Of a stretch of 64,000 nucleotides of DNA, positions 63,127 to 64,000 are shown one piece after another. The stretch's first letter is position 1. Each line of letters begins with the position of its first letter. The position numbers were made by a program, and so were the translations under genes. The notes under the pieces were generated by a model. The model saw nothing but the letters and a program-made list of their open reading frames with translations, did not search any database and was not told the DNA's origin. Source of the stretch: an uncultured SAR86 cluster bacterium (GTDB lineage Bacteria; Pseudomonadota; Gammaproteobacteria; Magnimaribacterales; Magnimaribacteraceae); assembly GCA_902604855.1 (NCBI GenBank), contig CACLAF010000003.1, positions 64,516-128,515 on the forward strand, in the 5' to 3' direction.

Positions 63127-64000
63127 CAATCCAATTCTCGTGTGTCTATGTATGCCTTCTCAGAAATCCTATGATAATTGATTACTTGTTCTTTGAACTC
63201 TGTATAAGATTTATATACCTTCTGCGCCATAGGATCATCTTTAATAAAATCTTCCATGACTTCGTCAGTTATTTTCTTCAATTCTACGAGGACATTGTCT
63301 GGTAATTTTCTAAGATCAACATCATGCTTCTCAACAAGTTCTGTAAGAGCCTTATTATTTCTTGCAGTGTATTCATCGAGCATTTCTTGATTAGCTGATT
63401 TAGCAGCATATTTAATTATGGCCTTTAAATCATCTGGTAAAGAATTATAAGCTTCTTTATTTATTATAATTTCCATAGTTGAGCCTGGTTCATGCCATCC
63501 TGGGTAATAGTAATAATCAGCTACCTGATGGAAGCCGAAGGTCAAATCATTATATGGTCCAACCCACTCGGCAGCATCAACCACGCCTTGTTGCAAAGAA
63601 AGAAAAATTTCATTTCCCGGTAGAGTTACAGTTTCGGCACCTGCTCTAGTAAATACTTCACCGGCTAAACCGGGTATCCTCATCTTCAGACCCTCTAGGT
63701 CACTCAAAGAATTAATTTCTTTTTTAAACCAACCGGCCATCTGCACTCCAGAATTGCCTCCTGCTAATGGGATTAAATTAAAAGGCTCATAAGCTTCTTC
63801 CCAGAGCTCCATTCCTCCTCCGTAATGAAGCCAGCCATTCATTTCTTGAGCGGTAAGTCCAAAGGGAACTGCTGTAAAAAATTGCGAAGATTTTACTTTT
63901 CCAGTCCAATAATAAGATGCTCCATGGCCAAGCTGAACGTTTCCTTGTGAAACGGCATCAAAGACTCCTAAAGCTGGCACGAATTCTCCAGCTCCGTAAA
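63126..64000 (-). CDS. dctP: TRAP transporter substrate-binding protein DctP (5' end outside the window)
   Basis: At least 291 residues; the frame runs open to the window edge, so the signal peptide and the true start are missing. Seen: YGAGEFVPALGVFDAVSQ, GASYYWTGK, FFTAVPFGLTAQEMNGWLHYGGG, LKMRIPGLAGEVFTRAG and AAEWVGPYNDLTFGFHQVADYYYYPGWHEPG. This pattern recalls the TakP (2-oxoacid-binding) branch of DctP proteins. It is on the opposite strand to dctQM but in their neighbourhood. Confidence 0.93.
   Translation of the reverse strand, partial: YGAGEFVPALGVFDAVSQGNVQLGHGASYYWTGKVKSSQFFTAVPFGLTAQEMNGWLHYGGGMELWEEAYEPFNLIPLAGGNSGVQMAGWFKKEINSLSDLEGLKMRIPGLAGEVFTRAGAETVTLPGNEIFLSLQQGVVDAAEWVGPYNDLTFGFHQVADYYYYPGWHEPGSTMEIIINKEAYNSLPDDLKAIIKYAAKSANQEMLDEYTARNNKALTELVEKHDVDLRKLPDNVLVELKKITDEVMEDFIKDDPMAQKVYKSYTEFKEQVINYHRISEKAYIDTRELD

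Noticed and set aside
1-64000. Mobile elements, CRISPR arrays, prophage or toxin-antitoxin pairs
   Set aside because: No transposase, integrase, direct-repeat array, phage gene or typical toxin-antitoxin pair was seen on either strand; base composition looks even by eye.

Overview
The window is a gene-dense, AT-rich (roughly one third G+C by eye) piece of a bacterial chromosome. The gene set looks gammaproteobacterial: DUF1249/YqiB, YggX, HspQ, ZapE, RppH, RpoH, an EF-P with an E. coli-like KPGKGQ loop, and a DUF3450/long-ExbB/ExbB/ExbD/TonB/TPR operon. Small gaps, many 1-23 bp gene overlaps, TRAP and sodium-coupled uptake systems and low G+C suggest a streamlined marine heterotroph. A SAR86-like lineage is a reasonable guess but is not proven by anything here. 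There is no insertion sequence, prophage, CRISPR array or rRNA operon.

Layout. 0-1.5 kb: dicarboxylate symporter and a short rubredoxin. 1.5-4.7 kb: ubiA, a COG3146 acyltransferase-like protein, an AlkA-like glycosylase and DUF1249, tightly overlapped. 4.6-8.3 kb: nitrogen control, with an NtrC-box-like site and a weak sigma54-like promoter, a eukaryote-type (type II) glutamine synthetase, a terminator, then ntrB-ntrC. 8.3-13.5 kb: rhodanese, gpmA, hisBHAF, mutY-yggX and tRNA-Phe. 13.5-24.8 kb is the most accessory-looking part: SDR, tiny membrane ORFs, three consecutive alpha/beta hydrolases, two PhyH-type dioxygenases flanking a MATE exporter, MAPEG, a YczE-like protein, a DUF1295 protein and zapE. 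24.8-34.3 kb: ABM protein, ferredoxin/rubredoxin reductase, hspQ, an aminotransferase, the gcvTHP operon, a HAD phosphatase, rppH and NRDE. 34.4-39.3 kb: TauE, DUF4212 plus sodium:solute symporter, lgt, thyA, folA. 39.3-44.6 kb: the TonB energy-transduction operon. 44.7-54.7 kb: DUF1295-like, psd, efp, argS, yggS-proC-yggT, a SAM-II-type riboswitch with terminator, metXW, rdgB, trmB, rpoH. 54.8-64 kb: quinone oxidoreductase, cysQ, a dienoyl-CoA isomerase-like crotonase, a frameshifted yaaA, an acyl-CoA dehydrogenase, and a TRAP transporter whose DctQM and DctP genes are separated by lipA-lipB.

How it fits together. Two control circuits can be read from the DNA. Upstream of glutamine synthetase a 17-bp NtrC-type site precedes a sigma54-like element, and the genes for NtrB and NtrC follow. 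Upstream of metX a perfect -10 box, a SAM-II-like aptamer and an intrinsic terminator are stacked just before the start codon. One-carbon and lipoate metabolism recur: the glycine cleavage system with lipoylated GcvH, lipA/lipB, thyA/folA and metXW. The best targets for follow-up are the type II GS/NtrBC module, the SAM-II control of metX, the yaaA frameshift, the lipAB insertion in the TRAP locus and the 15-22 kb hydrolase/dioxygenase/exporter region.
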